Below, piece by piece: positions 25,127 through 33,422 of a stretch of 64,000 nt of DNA. Position 1 is the first letter of the stretch, and each line of letters starts with the position of its first letter. Location of the stretch: assembly GCA_951812505.1 (NCBI GenBank), contig CATOSI010000002.1, positions 1,043,228 through 1,107,227 on the forward strand, read 5' to 3'. The notes beneath the pieces are model-generated. The model made no database searches, was not told the DNA's origin, and saw only the letters and a program-made list of their open reading frames with translations. Source of the stretch: an uncultured Dehalococcoidia bacterium. Its GTDB lineage: Bacteria; Chloroflexota; Dehalococcoidia; Lucifugimonadales; UBA1123. Position numbers and translations under genes: made by a program.

Positions 25127-25951
25127 ATGGTTCTGGTTACGGGTGCATCGTCGGGGATTGGGCGGGTGACCTGCCTATACCTGGCGGAGCGAGGATACAC
25201 GGTGGTCGGGACGAGCCGGTCGCTGGAGCGGCTGTCGGGTTTGTTCGACGACGCGGAGGAGCGCGGGCTGCGAGTGTGGGGCGTGGAGATGGACGTGAAC
25301 TCGGACGAATCGGTGGAGTCGGTCATGCCCGGGCTCATCGAGCAGTTCGGAGGATTCGACGCGCTGGTGAATAACGCAGGATTCGGTGTGTGGGGGCCGA
25401 TTGAAAGTCTTTCGATAGAGGAACTTAAGCTGCAGTTCGAGACGAACTTCTTCGGGGCGGTCAGGATGATTCATGCGACGCTACCGGGGATGCTGGAGCG
25501 GGGATCGGGTCGGGTCGTGAACATAAGCTCGGTGCTGGGCAGGATCGGGACACCGTTCAACGGAGCCTACGTGTCCAGCAAGTACGCGCTCGAGGGTCTG
25601 AGCGAGTCGCTGCGGACGGAGGTTGCACCGTTCGGAGTAAAGGTATGCCTGATAGAGCCGGGGCTGTTCGAGACCAATTTCCAGAATAACCAGCTGAGGG
25701 CGGCGCGGTCTGACGATCCTTCGCTGGCTTACGCTCCCTACGTGGAAAGTTACAACAGGCGACACGACCAGTTCGACTGGTTCGCCGCCGATCCGATAAA
25801 GGTGGCAATGGTGATAGAGAAGGTGATCAGGTCGCCGAACCCGGCTCTGAGACATCCCGTGGGGTTGGATTGCAGATTGGGGACGGTGGGAGCGCGGATA
25901 CTGCCGGAGAGGTTGTTTCACGCGCTGATGTCCAGGGCGACGATGAGGTGA
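25127..25951 (+). CDS. Short-chain dehydrogenase/reductase
   Basis: Classical SDR of 274 residues. NAD(P) loop TGASSGIGR at the N-terminus, NNAGFG near 80, catalytic Ser in NISSV and the Tyr-x3-Lys pair in YVSSKYALEG near 150. The loop MDVNSDESV gives no firm cofactor preference. Substrate unknown; the extended C-terminus (about 190-274) is like the oxidoreductases annotated as SDR family 'oxidoreductase' acting on ketones. ATG at 25127 has GAGG 7 nt upstream; ATG at 25106 in frame is a second choice. It stands alone, with rnpB just downstream. Confidence 0.85.
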   Translation: MVLVTGASSGIGRVTCLYLAERGYTVVGTSRSLERLSGLFDDAEERGLRVWGVEMDVNSDESVESVMPGLIEQFGGFDALVNNAGFGVWGPIESLSIEELKLQFETNFFGAVRMIHATLPGMLERGSGRVVNISSVLGRIGTPFNGAYVSSKYALEGLSESLRTEVAPFGVKVCLIEPGLFETNFQNNQLRAARSDDPSLAYAPYVESYNRRHDQFDWFAADPIKVAMVIEKVIRSPNPALRHPVGLDCRLGTVGARILPERLFHALMSRATMR

Positions 25952-25979
25952 TTGTTAGTTTTCAGTGTTCAGTTTTCAG
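25952..25979. repeat. Dispersed short repeat, family C
   Basis: GTTAGTTTTCAGTGTTCAG then TTTTCAG between the SDR gene and rnpB. Confidence 0.5.
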
Positions 25980-26002
25980 AGGGTTGTCTGTACACTTAGA
26001 TG

Positions 26003-26360
26003 GCCAAGGCGGCTGGGCGGTCGCTGTTCCGGCTTGCGCCGGAATAGAGGAAAGTCCGAGCTTCGCCGGACAGGATGCCCGCTAACGGCGGGGCGGGGCG
26101 ACCCGACGGAAAGCGCCGCAGAAATATACCGCCCGCTTCGCGCGGGTAAGGGTGAAAAGGTGAGGTAAGAGCTCACCGCTCCGCTGGCAACAGCGGGGGT
26201 CCAGGCAAGCCCCATCCGAAGCAAGGCCGAATAGGGGGAGCTACAGGTGTCCGGCCCATCCCCGGGTTGGCCGCTAGAGCCTGTCGGCAACGACAGGCCC
26301 AGATAGATGACCGTCGTCCGCACTCGCGGATACAGAACTCGGCTTACAGGCTGCCTTGGC
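26003..26360 (+). ncRNA. rnpB: RNase P RNA, class A
   Basis: Catalytic RNA that trims tRNA 5' ends. Conserved segments in order: GAGGAAAGTCCG near 26045, the middle helix ending GGAAAGCGCCGCAGAAATA, GGTAAGGGTGAAAAGGTGAG, AGATAGATGACCG, and the 3' core ACAGAACTCGGCTTACAG. The ends pair over about 12 bp (GCCAAGGCGGC at 26003 with the complement ending at 26360), giving a P1 helix and the boundaries. A -10-like TACACT lies 7 nt upstream of 26003; the -35 is weak. Flanked on both sides by family C repeats. Confidence 0.96.
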
Positions 26361-26361
26361 G

Positions 26362-26396
26362 TTTAGTTGTTAGTTCTCAGTGAATAGTCTTCAGTG
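26362..26396. repeat. Dispersed short repeat, family C
   Basis: TTTAGTTGTTAGTTCTCAGT and AGTCTTCAGTG directly after rnpB. The following 26397-26499 holds a small ACGGGCAAC / GTTGCCC inverted repeat and no gene. Confidence 0.5.
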
Positions 26397-26499
26397 GTCT
26401 GGTGAGCAGCGCGTTTCGGTCGTCCGATTTCATTCCCGATTAACGGGCAACCACAAGGGTTGCCCCTACTCCGGCTTACCACTTGGCCGGAAGTTCCTC

Positions 26500-26563
26500 T
26501 TGACTCAACTTTGCCGATGCCTTATCTTTATTGATAGAACAAATATACTATCAGTTGAGTTAA
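26500..26563 (+). promoter_or_regulatory. Promoter and dyad upstream of the portal gene
   Basis: -35 TTGACT (26500-26505), 17-nt spacer, -10 TATCTT (26523-26528). The -35 lies in TTGACTCAAC (26500-26509), which is repeated inverted as GTTGAGTTAA (26554-26563) just ahead of the ribosome site. A second dyad, GATAG/CTATC, is nested between. This looks like an operator pair around the start of transcription. Confidence 0.55.
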
Positions 26564-26575
26564 GGAGAGATTCGG

Positions 26576-27790
26576 GTGATGACGCAGGTTGCGGGACGGA
26601 ACGGTGTCGGCGGTGGAATTGCGGGATGGATGTCGCGGCGGTTCGGGCGCGGGAGGCGGGAATCTGATGTCGCTCCCCTGCCCGTCATATCGTCGGACAC
26701 GACAAAGGGGCACCTCGGGGTCCTGGACAGCGGGCTTCCGGGCACATACGCCGGGTACTACTTCACGTCGGTGCCGGTGTATGCGGCTATCAAGCTGAGG
26801 GCGGACGCGGTGGCGAGGCCGGGTCTGAAGGTGTACCGGGTCAGCACGATCCACGGTCAGCCGCGCAGGGAGTGGGTCGGGCACGATCATCCGGCTCAGG
26901 AGCTCCTGGATAGAGTGAATCCCCACTGGACGGGCGGCGACCTTTGGCGGGCGACGGAGACGTACTTGAATCTCTGGGGCGAGTCGTACTGGGCAGTGGA
27001 ACGGGACGAAGCCGGCGTTCCAGTCGAACTGTGGCCGCTGAGACCGGACAGGGTGAGGGTCGTGCCGGACGAGAGGGAGTACATCCACGGATATGTCTAT
27101 AGCGGGCCGTCGGGGGACTCGGTCCCGCTGGCGCCGGACGAGGTGGTGCGGCTGCGGTACTTCAATCCGCTTGAGGAGTACGCGGGCCTGTCACCGGTCG
27201 GGCCGGTGCGCCTGTCGGTGGATATGGGTCGGGACGCGCTGAAGGGAAACAGGTCGGGGTTCGAGAACGACGCCACTCCGGGTGTCCTGTTCGAGACGGA
27301 TACGGCGTACTCGGACGCTGAAATCGACAGGTTCTACAAGATCTGGACGCTGAGGCACAAGGGCCCAAATAACAAGCTGCGTCCGGGAATCCTGTCGCCG
27401 GGGATGAAGGCGTCGCAGGTAGGGTTTTCTCCGAAGGATATGGAGTATCTGAACACACTGCGCTGGACGGTAGAGGACGTGGCGCGGGCGTTCAACGTTC
27501 CGAAGCCGCTGCTGCACGACCTGGAGAGGGCGACTTACGCGAATATAGAGACGACGCGCCGGATGTTCTGGGAGACGTGCGTCGTACCGGAGCTAAAGTT
27601 CTTCGAGGAGGTGCTGCGGGAGCGCCTGCTGCCGATGTTCGGGGAGTCGTCGCTGGTGGCGGAGTTCGATACGTCGAGTATCGAGGCGCTGCGGGAGTCG
27701 GAGACGGAGCGCGCCCGCCGGATCAGCATGTACGTGTCGGCGGGGGTAATGACCGTGGAGGAGGCGCGGGCGGAGGTGGGGCTGGGGTGA
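26576..27790 (+). CDS. Phage portal protein, HK97 family
   Basis: Forms the dodecameric ring at the capsid vertex through which DNA enters. 404 residues. Diagnostic stretches: AAIKLRADAVARPGLKVYR near 75, LWGESYWAVERDEAG near 140, HGYVYSGPSG, SPGMKASQVGFSPKDMEYL near 275, and RAFNVPKPLLHDLERATYAN near 300. The start is GTG at 26576 with AAGGAG 8 nt upstream. The protease and capsid genes that normally follow directly are 3 kb downstream, separated by unrelated genes. No terminase gene precedes it; rnpB does. Confidence 0.9.
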   Translation: MMTQVAGRNGVGGGIAGWMSRRFGRGRRESDVAPLPVISSDTTKGHLGVLDSGLPGTYAGYYFTSVPVYAAIKLRADAVARPGLKVYRVSTIHGQPRREWVGHDHPAQELLDRVNPHWTGGDLWRATETYLNLWGESYWAVERDEAGVPVELWPLRPDRVRVVPDEREYIHGYVYSGPSGDSVPLAPDEVVRLRYFNPLEEYAGLSPVGPVRLSVDMGRDALKGNRSGFENDATPGVLFETDTAYSDAEIDRFYKIWTLRHKGPNNKLRPGILSPGMKASQVGFSPKDMEYLNTLRWTVEDVARAFNVPKPLLHDLERATYANIETTRRMFWETCVVPELKFFEEVLRERLLPMFGESSLVAEFDTSSIEALRESETERARRISMYVSAGVMTVEEARAEVGLG

Positions 27791-27794
27791 AGTT

Positions 27795-27904
27795 TGTCAG
27801 AATCAGGATTTGCGGGATTGGGGGCTGTTCAGGATGTGCATTGTGGGTGCGGCGCTGTGGTTATCCTGTTTATCTTAACATCCTGTGCATCCTGATTCTG
27901 ATGG
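27795..27904. repeat. Inverted pair of family B repeats
   Basis: GTCAGAATCAGGATTTGCGG from 27795 and the reverse form ending CATCCTGATTCTGATGGG at 27904 face each other around a 20-30 bp centre. Together they could form a long hairpin after the portal gene. Confidence 0.65.
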
Positions 27905-27942
27905 GGATGAGGGGATGCTTGTAGCATAGCCGCCTTAATGCC

Positions 27943-28572
27943 TTATGTACTAACTGATACGGCCAGGTAGCGGAATTGTTCACCAGGGCCGATTCCTAAA
28001 TTCGAATAGTTTTCCCACTGCAGGTGATAAGAGTTCTTCAGATTTATCTGCTCTTCCCTGCCCTTAACCGTATTCTTATTGACTGTGGCTGACCAGTGGA
28101 GATTTCCTCCAAGTTGCCTGTCTTCGTGGAGGCGAAAGGCAGCGTCCATAGTATTTTGCCAATTCGACGACGGTGGTCTCCAGTAATAAGAGTCGTTTGT
28201 GAGCAATACCGCGAATCCATTCCTAGCGGTCTTTCCTTGTCCCACGATGCTCTCGATCCGTTCAATGTCCTTGACGAAGTCGTATCGGCGCAATGGGTTA
28301 GCAGCCTGGTTTCTCAGGGAGAAGATCTCCCCGCCATATTCAGATTCCAACTGCCTTGTGAAATATTTCAATTCGATCACTGTACCCTCGTTCGACAGCC
28401 ATATATCGACGTAAATCCCATCAAGTGGAAATGGCTTGAATTCTAGCCTTATCTCGGATTCGGGCATTGATTTCTTGATATGCCACGCAAGCGCAAATTG
28501 GAAGTCGGCCTCCAAATGGAAGATTGGTCTTCGTATTGCGAGTTCTTCCATTATCTTGTGAATGTCTATCAA
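27943..28572 (-). CDS. Putative PD-(D/E)XK nuclease-like protein
   Basis: 209 residues. The N-terminal half reads HLEADFQFALAWHI, then DGIYVDIWLSNEGTVIELKY: a Glu, an Asp and an ELK spaced as in the restriction-endonuclease fold. LRRYDFVKDIERIES and GFAVLLTNDSYYW follow. I recognise this as a widespread uncharacterised family; nuclease activity is inferred from the motif. It is on the opposite strand to the phage genes and AT-richer, so it was probably inserted into the head module. The region 28573-28793 upstream shows no other gene. Confidence 0.65.
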   Translation of the reverse strand: MIDIHKIMEELAIRRPIFHLEADFQFALAWHIKKSMPESEIRLEFKPFPLDGIYVDIWLSNEGTVIELKYFTRQLESEYGGEIFSLRNQAANPLRRYDFVKDIERIESIVGQGKTARNGFAVLLTNDSYYWRPPSSNWQNTMDAAFRLHEDRQLGGNLHWSATVNKNTVKGREEQINLKNSYHLQWENYSNLGIGPGEQFRYLAVSVST

Positions 28573-28793
28573 CTCACTCCTCGTTTCTATTTTCAGAATT
28601 TTGGTGTCGCCGGTTCACAGGCAGACAACGGTATCAGCCGTATTTCGGCCCTGTTTCATCGCATCAGTCAACCAAATTGGCCGTGCATGGGATTCTGTTA
28701 GAATCTGGGCTGATAGTGGGCCACTCGTTTAGGTCAATTTCATGCAGGCACCAGTACAAGTCGCAAAGCGCCATGAAATGAAAGGATAGTACA

Positions 28794-29894
28794 TTGAAGA
28801 TAACGAACGTGAAGGTGGAGATGTTCAATTGGAAGTCGGAGCCGTGGATGACGGGGGTCGGGACGACGTTCGGGGATACCCGGCAGCTTGGGATCGTTAC
28901 GGTGGAGACGGACGAAGGGGTGAGTGGCAACGCGTTCCTGGGGTCGTCGCGGGTGGGGGCGAATCACTTCGCGCCCGGGCTCATCGAGTTCATCAAGCCG
29001 ATAGTCATGGGCCGCAATCCGCAGGACATCGGCGCGATCTGGTGGGATATGTGGAAGATGAACAGGTCGGTCTCGACGTATGTGATCGGCGCGATTGACA
29101 TCTGCCTGTGGGACATCAACGGGAAGATCGCCGGCCAGCCGATTCATAGACTGCTGGGGACGTGCAAGGACTCTATGCCGGTGTATTCGAGCACAGCGTA
29201 CCACGAGTCGAAAGAGGAGTACGCGGAGGAGGCGATCCGGTTCAAGGAGATGGGCTGGCAGGCGCACAAGATCCATCCGCACGGGAATCCGATGTACGAC
29301 ATCGAGATTTGCCAGGCGGTGCGCGAGGCAGTCGGCGACGACATGAAGCTGATGCTGGACTCGATGTGGGCGTACCAGTACGAGGACGCGATGCGCGTCG
29401 GACGGGCCATCGAGGATCTGAATTACTACTGGTACGAGGACCCGCTCGTCGAAGAGGACATATACAACTACGTGAAGCTGCACCAGAAGCTGGACATTCC
29501 GATCATGTCCACCGAGTACGCTCCCGGCCGGTACTACGGTATGACATCGTGGATCACGCAATACGCGACTGACATCCTGCGCGGGGACGTGGCGGTCACG
29601 GGTGGCATAACCCCGATGGTGCGGCTGTGCCACCTCGCCGAGGGCTTCAACATGAAGTGCGAGATTCATCACGGGGGGAATTCTCTCAACAATGTGGCGA
29701 ATCTGCATATCATGATGGCGGTACCGAACTGCGAGTTCTTCGAGTTCTTCCCCTGCACCGGGGACAATATGTACGGTCTGGTGAACGACATAGACATGAC
29801 GGGCGGCATGGTCCACGCACCGACGGAGCCGGGCCTGGGCTACGAGATAGACTGGGACCTGGTGAAGCGGGAGTACACGGCGACGGCGGAGTAG
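28794..29894 (+). CDS. Enolase-superfamily protein (mandelate racemase/muconate lactonizing type)
   Basis: 366 residues. Capping domain from MKITNVKVEMFNWKSEPWMT, acid/base strand QAHKIHPHGN (a K-x-H pair rather than K-x-K), metal ligands in MLDSMWAYQ, YYWYEDPLVEED and MSTEYAPG, and CEIHHGGNSLNNVANLH near the C-terminus, whose His could be the second base. Substrate not known. The start is TTG at 28794 with AAGGA 7 nt upstream. It lies in the middle of a phage head module, an odd place for a catabolic enzyme; composition is host-like. One of four superfamily members in 30 kb. Confidence 0.85.
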   Translation: MKITNVKVEMFNWKSEPWMTGVGTTFGDTRQLGIVTVETDEGVSGNAFLGSSRVGANHFAPGLIEFIKPIVMGRNPQDIGAIWWDMWKMNRSVSTYVIGAIDICLWDINGKIAGQPIHRLLGTCKDSMPVYSSTAYHESKEEYAEEAIRFKEMGWQAHKIHPHGNPMYDIEICQAVREAVGDDMKLMLDSMWAYQYEDAMRVGRAIEDLNYYWYEDPLVEEDIYNYVKLHQKLDIPIMSTEYAPGRYYGMTSWITQYATDILRGDVAVTGGITPMVRLCHLAEGFNMKCEIHHGGNSLNNVANLHIMMAVPNCEFFEFFPCTGDNMYGLVNDIDMTGGMVHAPTEPGLGYEIDWDLVKREYTATAE

Positions 29895-29966
29895 ATCAAT
29901 TAGGAATTCGGGGCGTCCGGCGTTGGCGCGGGCGTCCCCGGTCAGGATGGGGTTAGGAGGTTGGCG

Positions 29967-30269
29967 ATGCGGATAGACATTGAGGAGGCGGGGAAACAGC
30001 TCGCCAAGCTGGGCAGTTACGCCCAGACAGGCGAGAAGGTGGTGATTACGAAGGACGGGGAGGCATATATGGAGCTTGTTCCGTGTCCAGAACATCGGGA
30101 GGGGCGGGAAAGAGACAAAGGCACTTCTGTTCGCAGGATAGGAATCATGGAGGGAGAGATTTGGATGGCGCCAGACTTCGATGAAACACCGGAGGACCTG
30201 ATAGATTTGTTCTATAATGCGCCAGTCTTCCCTTCAGACGATAACGAAGACAGTAAGGACAGGCAGTAA
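29967..30269 (+). CDS. Phd/YefM-type antitoxin
   Basis: A 100-residue antitoxin. The N-terminal DNA-binding segment MRIDIEEAGKQLAKLGSYAQ then TGEKVVITKDGEAYMELVP is the Phd/YefM fold; the acidic tail (APDFDETPEDLIDLF) should wrap the toxin. ATG at 29967 has TAGGAGG 6 nt upstream. It is followed after 2 nt by the VapC-type toxin. Such pairs usually repress their own promoter. The tail is longer than in many YefM proteins. Confidence 0.85.
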   Translation: MRIDIEEAGKQLAKLGSYAQTGEKVVITKDGEAYMELVPCPEHREGRERDKGTSVRRIGIMEGEIWMAPDFDETPEDLIDLFYNAPVFPSDDNEDSKDRQ

Positions 30270-30271
30270 GA

Positions 30272-30649
30272 TTGCGTCTTCTGCTGGATACCCATGCACT
30301 GATATGGGCGCTCAGAAACGATCCGACGATAGGCACGCAGGCGCGGGAAGCTATCGGGGACCCGGACAATGAAGTCTTCGTAAGTGTGGTCAGCGTTTGG
30401 GAGATTTCAATCAAGCGCGCCATGGGCAGACTTGATGTCCCGGCAGATTTTGTCGAGCGGATAAGAAACGCGGACTTCGTACCACTTCCGGCAGACTTCG
30501 ATCATGCAGAGTTGGCGGGTCGGCTGCCTCTGCATCACAGAGACCCGTTCGACAGGATGCTGGTGGCGCAGGCGCAGGTCGAGAATCTCATTTTGGTCAC
30601 CCGGGATCGCAACATTCTGCGTTACGAAGTGGAGACATTGACGGCTTAA
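30272..30649 (+). CDS. VapC-type PIN-domain toxin
   Basis: A 125-residue PIN ribonuclease. Catalytic acids: Asp in LLLDTHALIWAL, Glu in SVWEISIK, Asp in HHRDPFDRMLVAQA and Asp in LVTRDRNI. VapC toxins cut tRNA or rRNA when their antitoxin is lost. The TTG start at 30272 follows the antitoxin stop by 2 nt. The pair sits between the inserted enolase gene and the protease leader, and may stabilise the inserted block. Confidence 0.88.
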   Translation: MRLLLDTHALIWALRNDPTIGTQAREAIGDPDNEVFVSVVSVWEISIKRAMGRLDVPADFVERIRNADFVPLPADFDHAELAGRLPLHHRDPFDRMLVAQAQVENLILVTRDRNILRYEVETLTA

Positions 30650-30662
30650 TCCGAAATTGCTC

Positions 30663-30693
30663 TTGACAAACGTACAATTGTTCGTGCTAGTAT
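30663..30693 (+). promoter_or_regulatory. Promoter of the protease-capsid unit with palindrome in its spacer
   Basis: -35 TTGACA (30663-30668), 19-nt spacer, extended -10 TGCTAGTAT (ends 30693). The spacer contains CGTAC-AATT-GTTCG (30671-30684), a palindrome one base away from the Gram-positive-type LexA box CGAAC-N4-GTTCG. A repressor bound here would block transcription. Confidence 0.6.
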
Positions 30694-30793
30694 AGGACAT
30701 TGATTGTTGCCCTATGCGAAATCGGGCGGCGCCTGCATCAGGACTGCCGAGACAATCGAATAGAGACGGAGTAACCGTCCCAAACAGGTCTGT

Positions 30794-30837
30794 AAACGGC
30801 CCTCTCTGGCGAGTGAATCGCCTTGGAGGGCCGTTTT
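30794..30837 (+). terminator. Terminator-like hairpin in the leader of the prohead protease gene
   Basis: Outer stem AAACGGCCCTC / GAGGGCCGTTTT (11 bp) with an inner GGCGA/TCGCC stem, then TTTTG. It ends 12 nt before the ribosome site of the protease gene and about 100 nt after the promoter's start. Possible attenuator, or terminator of a short RNA of about 140 nt. The leader also has a small GACGG/CCGTC hairpin near 30765. Confidence 0.7.
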
Positions 30838-30861
30838 GCGTTAGCGAAGGGAGGATGATTG

Positions 30862-31581
30862 ATGAGGAATGACGGAGTGAGTGGTGGAGAGGTTGGAGAT
30901 GGCGACGGTTATGCCGGCGCGGCGCTCAGATCGGCGGCGACCATAGGAGACAGCAGGGCCATCGGCGAAGACATGTACTCGGTGACTATCTTCGCCAACG
31001 AGCTTTCCAGGGACGGAATGAGCGTGGACCTGGATGGAATGGACTTCTCCAACTATGAGAAGAACCCGGTGGTGCTCTACGCGCACGACCATATGGGCAG
31101 GACGGATTCGGGCGGTCTTCCAATAGGCCGGACGGTTCGGCTGGCGCGGACGAGCGACGGGCACATCAGGGCGGACTTCGAGTTTCTGGCGGGCGACGCG
31201 TTCGCGGAGCGGGTGCGGAACGCCTGGGAGCAGGGCTTCCTGCGTGGGGCCTCAATCGGATGGCGTCCGGTGGAGACGCGGCCATCCGGTCGCAGAGTGA
31301 GAGCGGTGAGGTCGGAGTTGCTGGAGTGGTCAATCGTGGCTGTTCCGGCAGACCCGGACGCTCTGAGAGACGTGTATCTGCGTGTGGTGAGAGCGATGCT
31401 GAATCCGCCGCCGGACGGCGCGAACGCAGGCGAGTCGGTGATATTCGACCATCGGGGCGAGTCAACCTCTCCCATCGAGGGAGAAGGGTTGAATGAAGAG
31501 GAGGTGGATCTGGGAGAAACACGGAGACTGCTGACTGATTTCAAAGAGCGAGTTCTGTCTGAATCAGGATTTACGGGATGA
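30862..31581 (+). CDS. Phage prohead protease, HK97 family
   Basis: Serine protease that matures the capsid. About 239 residues. Catalytic His is in VVLYAHDHMG near 78 and Ser in LRGASIGWRP near 132; WSIVAVPADPDA near 160 is also typical. ATG at 30862 with GGGAGG 7 nt upstream. The last 40 residues are not native: STSPIEGEG is encoded by a family A repeat (31464-31490) and SESGF by a family B repeat (31556 on). Two dispersed repeats have therefore run into its 3' end, and the gene may have lost its original tail. Confidence 0.9.
   Translation: MRNDGVSGGEVGDGDGYAGAALRSAATIGDSRAIGEDMYSVTIFANELSRDGMSVDLDGMDFSNYEKNPVVLYAHDHMGRTDSGGLPIGRTVRLARTSDGHIRADFEFLAGDAFAERVRNAWEQGFLRGASIGWRPVETRPSGRRVRAVRSELLEWSIVAVPADPDALRDVYLRVVRAMLNPPPDGANAGESVIFDHRGESTSPIEGEGLNEEEVDLGETRRLLTDFKERVLSESGFTG
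31464..31490. repeat. Dispersed repeat, family A, inside the protease gene
   Basis: AACCTCTCCC-ATCGA-GGGAGAAGGGTT, in frame within the protease coding sequence. Confidence 0.7.
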
Positions 31582-31598
31582 GCTTGATGTACAGGATG
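31556..31598. repeat. Dispersed repeat, family B, at the end of the protease gene
   Basis: GTCTGAATCAGGATTTACGG and TGTACAGGATGG. Encodes the last residues of the protease. It is followed by CCTTCGGGATTCACGCCTTC (31613-31632), a further dispersed motif repeated near 33344. Confidence 0.7.
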
Positions 31599-31734
31599 GT
31601 CGGGTTGTGGAGCGGCGAGCCCTTCGGGATTCACGCCTTCGTGGATATGACAGTAGTGGGTTAGACAAAAGTAGGGACAGGGCGCCCACGAGGGACGCCC
31701 CTACGTGTTTGGCATATATAGCAATAGTGAGAAT

Positions 31735-33276
31735 ATGGGAGAAAGAGAATTGACGAACGCGATTGAAGAGATAAGAGAGATCAACAGGAGCATCGGGGAG
31801 ATCGGGAGCTTCGTGAAGGAGCGCACCGACGAGTTGAGCGGCGACGTGAGTCTGCTGAAGGAGGAGAACGAGCGGCTGAAGCTGGATGTCGGGAGGATGC
31901 AGGAGCGGATGCGGGAGCGTCGTCGCTCCGAGATCGCCCGCGTGGACGGCTCAGAGCGCGGCATCAGGGTCAGAGAGGGAAGGTTCGCGGGCTACAGTCC
32001 GCTGGACGTGGGAATCATGCGCGTGGTGGCCCAGAACCACCGCGACGACCCTGACGCGCCCCACGCCCGGGTCTGGGCGGAACAGCTCGGTGAAGCGACG
32101 CGCTCGCTGATAAGCGGGATTGGGGCGGACGATGTTGACCGCCACTTCCAGAGCATCGAGCGGCGTCTCAGAAAGGCCTACGTACAGGAGTCGCTGCCGG
32201 GCACGCTCGCGAGGGACCCGGAACTCCAGTACAGACAGGTGATCCAGCCGATGCTGACCCACCTCCGCGACCTGGCGATAAGGGCGGCGCTGGACTCCAC
32301 GACGGCGGGCGCGGGCGACGAGCTCGTCCCGACGCTGGAACGCGCGGAGTTGTGGATGGACGTGAATCTGCGGACTCTGGTGGCGGGACTGATCCCGACG
32401 TTCTACATGCCGAGCCAGCCGTTCGACATACCGACACAGCTCGGGGAAGTGAACTTCTTCCCCGGAACCGAGAACGCGGCGGCGAGTTCGTCCGCGCCCT
32501 CGACCGGGAAAGTTTCGCTGTCGGCGCACGAACTGGTAGCGCAGGTGCCATTCAGCTTCTCGCTGGAGGAGGACAACGTTCTGCCCTCGCTGCTGGGGGA
32601 GATCCGGTCGAGCCTGGTGAGGAACACGGCCGAGGTGCTGGACGACATCATCCTTAACGCCGACACGAGCCAGAGCAACAACATCAATGCGGACGGCGCG
32701 AGTGTCAGGAACGACACGGCCGGGAAGGCGCACTGGCTGGTGGGCTACAACGGCCTCATCCACCTGCCGCTAGTCGACAACACGGAAATGGCCAACAACC
32801 ACAACGCCGTGGTATCGGCGGATATGTTCAACGAAATACGGGCGAAGATGGGCCGCTACGGAGTGCGTCCGTCGGAGCTGGCGTGGGTGATGGACGTCAA
32901 TACCTACATTCGCGCGCAGTCTGTCGAATCGTTCAGGACAATGGACAAGCTGGGGCCGAACGCGACGCTGCTGAGCGGAATGCTGGGCGCGGTGGAGGGC
33001 ATCCCCGTGATCGTGTCCGAGCACATGAGGCTGGCGGACGAGGACGGCAAGGTGACCGACGCGGGCAACGCGACGGATACCGGCCGCCTGCTCCTCCTGA
33101 ACCGCACCCAGTGGGCGCAGGGCTTCAGACGGCAGCTGAGGGTGGACGTGGACCGCGATACCCAGAAGCGGCAGACGGTGGTTACGGTCAGCTTCAGGCA
33201 CGCGCTCGCGGAGCGGAGCGGGAATCGCTCGGAGGCGACGCACACCGCTCTCCAGTACAACATCAAGATCAATTGA
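31735..33276 (+). CDS. Phage major capsid protein, HK97 fold
   Basis: 513 residues. The N-terminal 90 residues are a charged coiled coil (IEEIREINRSIGEIGSFVKE and LKEENERLKLDVGRMQER), the delta/scaffold region normally removed by the protease. The HK97-fold part runs from about 180: TTAGAGDELVPTLERAELWM, AHELVAQVPFSFSLEEDNVL, VMDVNTYIRAQSVESFRTMD and MLGAVEGIPVIVSEHM. Start uncertain: ATG 31735, TTG 31750 (GGGAG 8 nt upstream), or a longer form from 31705. It lies 150 bp after the protease across several dispersed repeats, so the cluster is intact but littered. Confidence 0.9.
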   Translation: MGERELTNAIEEIREINRSIGEIGSFVKERTDELSGDVSLLKEENERLKLDVGRMQERMRERRRSEIARVDGSERGIRVREGRFAGYSPLDVGIMRVVAQNHRDDPDAPHARVWAEQLGEATRSLISGIGADDVDRHFQSIERRLRKAYVQESLPGTLARDPELQYRQVIQPMLTHLRDLAIRAALDSTTAGAGDELVPTLERAELWMDVNLRTLVAGLIPTFYMPSQPFDIPTQLGEVNFFPGTENAAASSSAPSTGKVSLSAHELVAQVPFSFSLEEDNVLPSLLGEIRSSLVRNTAEVLDDIILNADTSQSNNINADGASVRNDTAGKAHWLVGYNGLIHLPLVDNTEMANNHNAVVSADMFNEIRAKMGRYGVRPSELAWVMDVNTYIRAQSVESFRTMDKLGPNATLLSGMLGAVEGIPVIVSEHMRLADEDGKVTDAGNATDTGRLLLLNRTQWAQGFRRQLRVDVDRDTQKRQTVVTVSFRHALAERSGNRSEATHTALQYNIKIN

Positions 33277-33422
33277 GAATTGGCAATTAGGAGTTAAGAA
33301 TCAGGGGCAGGGTCCCTGCCCCTATGGATTGCCTAACGGCGAGCCCTTCGGGGTTCCCGTTTTCACGGGAATGACGAGTGGGCGGGGCTTGTCCTCGCCC
33401 CTGATCTTTAGAGGAGAAACGG

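Noticed and set aside
25976..26323. Open frames on both strands across 25976-26323
   Set aside because: They lie within RNase P RNA, whose conserved core is unmistakable.
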